Shown: positions 41,719 through 44,124 of the stretch, piece after piece
Numbering within the stretch: the stretch's first letter is position 1
How the letters are laid out: every line of letters begins with the position of its first letter
NCBI GenBank assembly: GCA_938028705.1
Contig: CALIZI010000179.1
Coordinates: 1 to 44,124 of the forward strand
Source: an uncultured Saprospiraceae bacterium
GTDB lineage: Bacteria > Bacteroidota > Bacteroidia > Chitinophagales > Saprospiraceae
Reading direction: 5' to 3'
DNA length: 44,124 bases
The notes under the pieces: generated by a model
Database searches by the model: none
What the model saw: only the letters and a program-made list of their open reading frames with translations
Told to the model about the DNA's origin: nothing
Made by a program: the position numbers and the translations under genes

Positions 41719-41826
41719 GTTTTAATAATGCAATTCAAGCCGGAAAAGTTCCATACTCGTCATATTTTCTTACCAAGAATAATCTAAATTTCAACTTGCG
41801 TTGATACTTGCACTTGAACTTGATAC

Positions 41827-41854
41827 TTGCACTTGCACTTTATTCGTACCTTTG
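41827..41854 (+). promoter_or_regulatory. Promoter of the DUF255 gene
   Basis: TTG (41827-41829), 17 bases, TACCTTTG (41847-41854) fits the Bacteroidota pattern. Transcription from about 41861 means translation must start at 41871, not at the upstream ATG at 41808. The -33 region lies in the 6-base acttgc array, so unit number could change spacing. Confidence 0.55.
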
Positions 41855-41870
41855 CATCAAAATAAAAATC

Positions 41871-44006
41871 ATGAAATACCTTTCATTTCTATTATTCATA
41901 ATGGCTTTGACTTGTAATACACCTTCGCCCAAAAACAGTGACAACACTAAAGTCAAAGACCCGCATAATGGCAAACCCACCAATCACCTGCTTGGTCAAA
42001 GCAGTCCTTACCTTTTACAGCATATTTACAACCCTGTGGATTGGTACCCCTGGGGCGAGGAGGCACTCAAAAAAGCCAAAGATGAAAATAAATTAATGAT
42101 TATTAGTGTCGGTTATTCGGCTTGTCATTGGTGTCATGTTATGGAGCATGAATCTTTTGAAGATAGCCTTGTGGCAAGTGTGATGAACGAAAATTTTGTC
42201 AATATAAAAGTAGATAGAGAAGAACGCCCCGATATTGACGATGTGTATATGACCGCCTGCCACCTTACGGGGCGCGGCTCCTGCGGTTGGCCCCTCAATG
42301 CCTTTGCACTGCCCGATGGTCGTCCGTTTTGGGCGGGTACATATTTTCCGAAAAATAACTGGTTACAAATACTGGATAATATTCAAAATACTTATACCAA
42401 CGAACCCGAAAAAATCACACAATCTGCTGAAGATATTACCAAAAATATCAGCCGCAGAGACGACCTTGTTTTCGTAGATGCAGATGAGAAATATACCGAA
42501 CGCCGCTTGCGAAAAATTGCCCGAACTTTCGTAAAAACTATAGATATGGAAAAAGGCGGACGCAAGGCAAATCCCGAGCGTCCAAACAAATTTCCGATGC
42601 CCAATAATTATCAGTTTCTTCTTGAATATCAACATCTTAGCGACAGTAAAAGCACCTTGCAAGCCATAAAAGCTACGCTTGACAATATGGCAAACGGCGG
42701 TATTTATGACCAACTCGGCGGTGGCTTTGCCCGCTACTCTACCGACCCCAACTGGAAGGCACCACACTTCGAGAAAATGATGTATGATAATGGACAAATC
42801 GTTAGTTTGTACTCCTTTGCTTATCAAAAAATGAAAAAGGGTTTGTACAAGCAGCGGGTTTATGAAACACTAGATTGGGTAGAGCGTGAAATGACCTCGC
42901 CCGAAGGTGGTTTTTACTCCTCATTGGATGCCGATAGCGAAGGTGAAGAAGGTAAGTTTTATGTTTGGAAAAAATCCGAAATAGACGAAACACTTAGTAA
43001 AAAAACCGCTAAGATTTTTAACGATTATTACAGTGTGACATCCAAAGGAAATTGGGAACACGAAAACAATATTTTACATATCACCAAACGCCCCAAAGAC
43101 ATTGCACGCAAGCATGATATGAAACTCAAAGACCTCGAAAAACTGATGCTCAAAGCCAGAAAAGACCTCATGAAAGTCCGCGACAAACGCATTCGTCCCG
43201 GACTTGATGATAAAATTCTCACTTCATGGAATGCCATTATGCTCAAAGGTTATGCAGATGCTTATCGGGTATTTGGCGAACAAAAATTCTTAGATGCCGC
43301 ACTCAAAAATGCCAATTTTCTCATCAATAACCAATTCAAAGAAGGTAATCGCCTTAATCGAAATTACAAAGACGGTAAATCGGTCATCAATGCTTTTTTG
43401 GATGATTATGCTCTGCTCATTGATGCTTTTGTTGCCTTGTATCAAGCCACTTTTGATGAGCAATGGCTCTACAAAGCCAACGACTTGACTAAATATGCTT
43501 TAGAAAATTTTTATGATAAAAAATCGCGAATGTTTTTCTATACTTCTTCGCAAGATGCACCCTTGGTTGCCCGTAAAAAGGAATTGAGTGATAATGTCAT
43601 TCCTGCTTCCAATTCCGTTATGGCAAAAAATCTGTATCATCTTGGTACTTACCTTTATAATGACGACTATATCCAACAAGCCCGCGATATGTTGAACACC
43701 ATGATTATCCAATTTGAAGATAGCGGGCAACCAAGTTTCTACTCCAATTGGTGTTCGTTGATGACCAAATTTGTAGCACCACCCTACGAAGTGGCGATAG
43801 TCGGTGATGATTTTGCTGAAAAAAGAAAGGAACTCGACAAACATTACCTTCCCAATGCCCTCTTACTCGGTGGCAAAACCGAAGGCACACTCGAACTCCT
43901 CAAAAATAAACTCGTGGAAGATAAAACAAAGATTTATGTCTGTAAAAAGAAGGTCTGTAAATTACCGGTAACGGAAGTTCGCAAAGCATTACCGTTGATA
44001 AAGTAG
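41871..44006 (+). CDS. Thioredoxin-domain lipoprotein (DUF255, YyaL/SSP411 family)
   Basis: The start at 41871 gives 711 residues and a lipoprotein signal ending MALTC (Cys15); the promoter position supports it. The N-terminal thioredoxin-like domain has [25 protein letters not shown] and the CHWC motif (85-88). The rest is an (alpha/alpha) barrel as in glycoside hydrolase-like DUF255 proteins: [63 protein letters not shown]. The family (human SPATA20, B. subtilis YyaL) is widespread with no agreed biochemical function. An exported lipoprotein form is less usual than the cytoplasmic one. Confidence 0.88.
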   Translation: MKYLSFLLFIMALTCNTPSPKNSDNTKVKDPHNGKPTNHLLGQSSPYLLQHIYNPVDWYPWGEEALKKAKDENKLMIISVGYSACHWCHVMEHESFEDSLVASVMNENFVNIKVDREERPDIDDVYMTACHLTGRGSCGWPLNAFALPDGRPFWAGTYFPKNNWLQILDNIQNTYTNEPEKITQSAEDITKNISRRDDLVFVDADEKYTERRLRKIARTFVKTIDMEKGGRKANPERPNKFPMPNNYQFLLEYQHLSDSKSTLQAIKATLDNMANGGIYDQLGGGFARYSTDPNWKAPHFEKMMYDNGQIVSLYSFAYQKMKKGLYKQRVYETLDWVEREMTSPEGGFYSSLDADSEGEEGKFYVWKKSEIDETLSKKTAKIFNDYYSVTSKGNWEHENNILHITKRPKDIARKHDMKLKDLEKLMLKARKDLMKVRDKRIRPGLDDKILTSWNAIMLKGYADAYRVFGEQKFLDAALKNANFLINNQFKEGNRLNRNYKDGKSVINAFLDDYALLIDAFVALYQATFDEQWLYKANDLTKYALENFYDKKSRMFFYTSSQDAPLVARKKELSDNVIPASNSVMAKNLYHLGTYLYNDDYIQQARDMLNTMIIQFEDSGQPSFYSNWCSLMTKFVAPPYEVAIVGDDFAEKRKELDKHYLPNALLLGGKTEGTLELLKNKLVEDKTKIYVCKKKVCKLPVTEVRKALPLIK

Positions 44007-44124
44007 AAGGAGTGGAGAGTATAGAGTGTGAGAGTAAAGAGGGAGAGTGTTCAGAAAAGTGTGTCGCGCAGAGAACGCAGAGTTCGCAGAGGTCTGATAA
44101 TCAAATCTCTGCGAACTCTGCGTT
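44007..44124. repeat. Degenerate short repeats and a perfect palindrome at the window edge
   Basis: About 44010-44055 is a degenerate G/A-rich run with gagagt-like units. Then aacgcagagttcgcagag (44074-44091) and its exact reverse complement (44107-44124) form a perfect 18-base stem around 15 bases. The second arm ends at the window border, so the element may continue. Confidence 0.8.

Larger units (their letters stand above)
41314..41870. other. Intergenic region with tRNA pair and repeats
   Basis: It contains a palindrome (41335-41391), a terminator (41417-41450), two tRNA-His genes on the minus strand, a 6-base acttgc/acttga array (about 41795-41838) and a promoter for the next gene. No further protein gene is supported. 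Confidence 0.7.

Noticed and set aside
41808-41870. Upstream start for the DUF255 lipoprotein
   Set aside because: It falls in the acttgc repeat and upstream of a good promoter; the ATG at 41871 gives a proper lipoprotein signal.
42363-42827. 154-residue minus-strand frame in the DUF255 gene
   Set aside because: It is an antisense shadow of a conserved domain without motifs or promoter.

Overview
The window looks like a piece of a Bacteroidota chromosome, probably a Saprospiria/Chitinophaga-like relative (the lower rank is a guess). The support is: two large secreted proteins with type IX secretion (T9SS) C-terminal sorting regions, the gliding protein GldC, a TonB-dependent receptor with a carboxypeptidase-regulatory-like N-terminus, AT-rich intergenic DNA, no obvious Shine-Dalgarno sites, and several TAnnTTTG boxes of the Bacteroidota -7 type.

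Layout. 1-1.6 kb: repeat DNA, a VOC/glyoxalase-like protein and a MORN-repeat lipoprotein. 1.6-2.8 kb: long non-coding stretch with a large palindrome and an IS3-like remnant. 2.8-6.7 kb: eight-repeat T9SS-exported protein. 6.8-17.5 kb: defence-rich segment with an Rpn-type nuclease, a tightly overlapping three-gene operon (two different DNA methyltransferases plus a nuclease-SF2 helicase), housekeeping glnS, and a convergent MjaI-type restriction enzyme/N4-cytosine methyltransferase pair. 17.5-24 kb: gldC, a chagasin-like inhibitor, a hypothetical exported protein, an endonuclease/exonuclease/phosphatase lipoprotein, a Spy-like protein and a yeast-FCY1-like cytosine deaminase. 24-27.1 kb: purC directly behind an AAA ATPase plus DUF4435/TOPRIM pair that I read as a PARIS anti-phage system (ariA-ariB). 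27.3-36.5 kb: MtfA-like peptidase with a SEC-C tail, AsmA-like protein, sensor histidine kinase, TonB receptor and ribD. 36.5-37.4 kb: terminators and a tandem pair of structured elements with covarying stems (candidate small RNA). 37.4-44 kb: a second T9SS cargo protein, a helical-repeat protein, two tRNA-His genes and a thioredoxin-domain (DUF255) lipoprotein.

How the parts relate. Two restriction-modification systems flank glnS, and PARIS lies about 7.5 kb further on. PARIS is known to be triggered by phage anti-restriction proteins, so the set could act as layered defence (inference). Nearly every intergenic gap contains a palindrome or short-unit tandem array, several in families with more than one copy in the window. 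Those at convergent gene ends look like bidirectional terminators; others look like MITE/REP-like mobile palindromes. The three points most worth following are the two-methyltransferase nuclease-helicase operon, the PARIS-purC arrangement, and the tandem structured RNA candidate at 36.75-37.2 kb.
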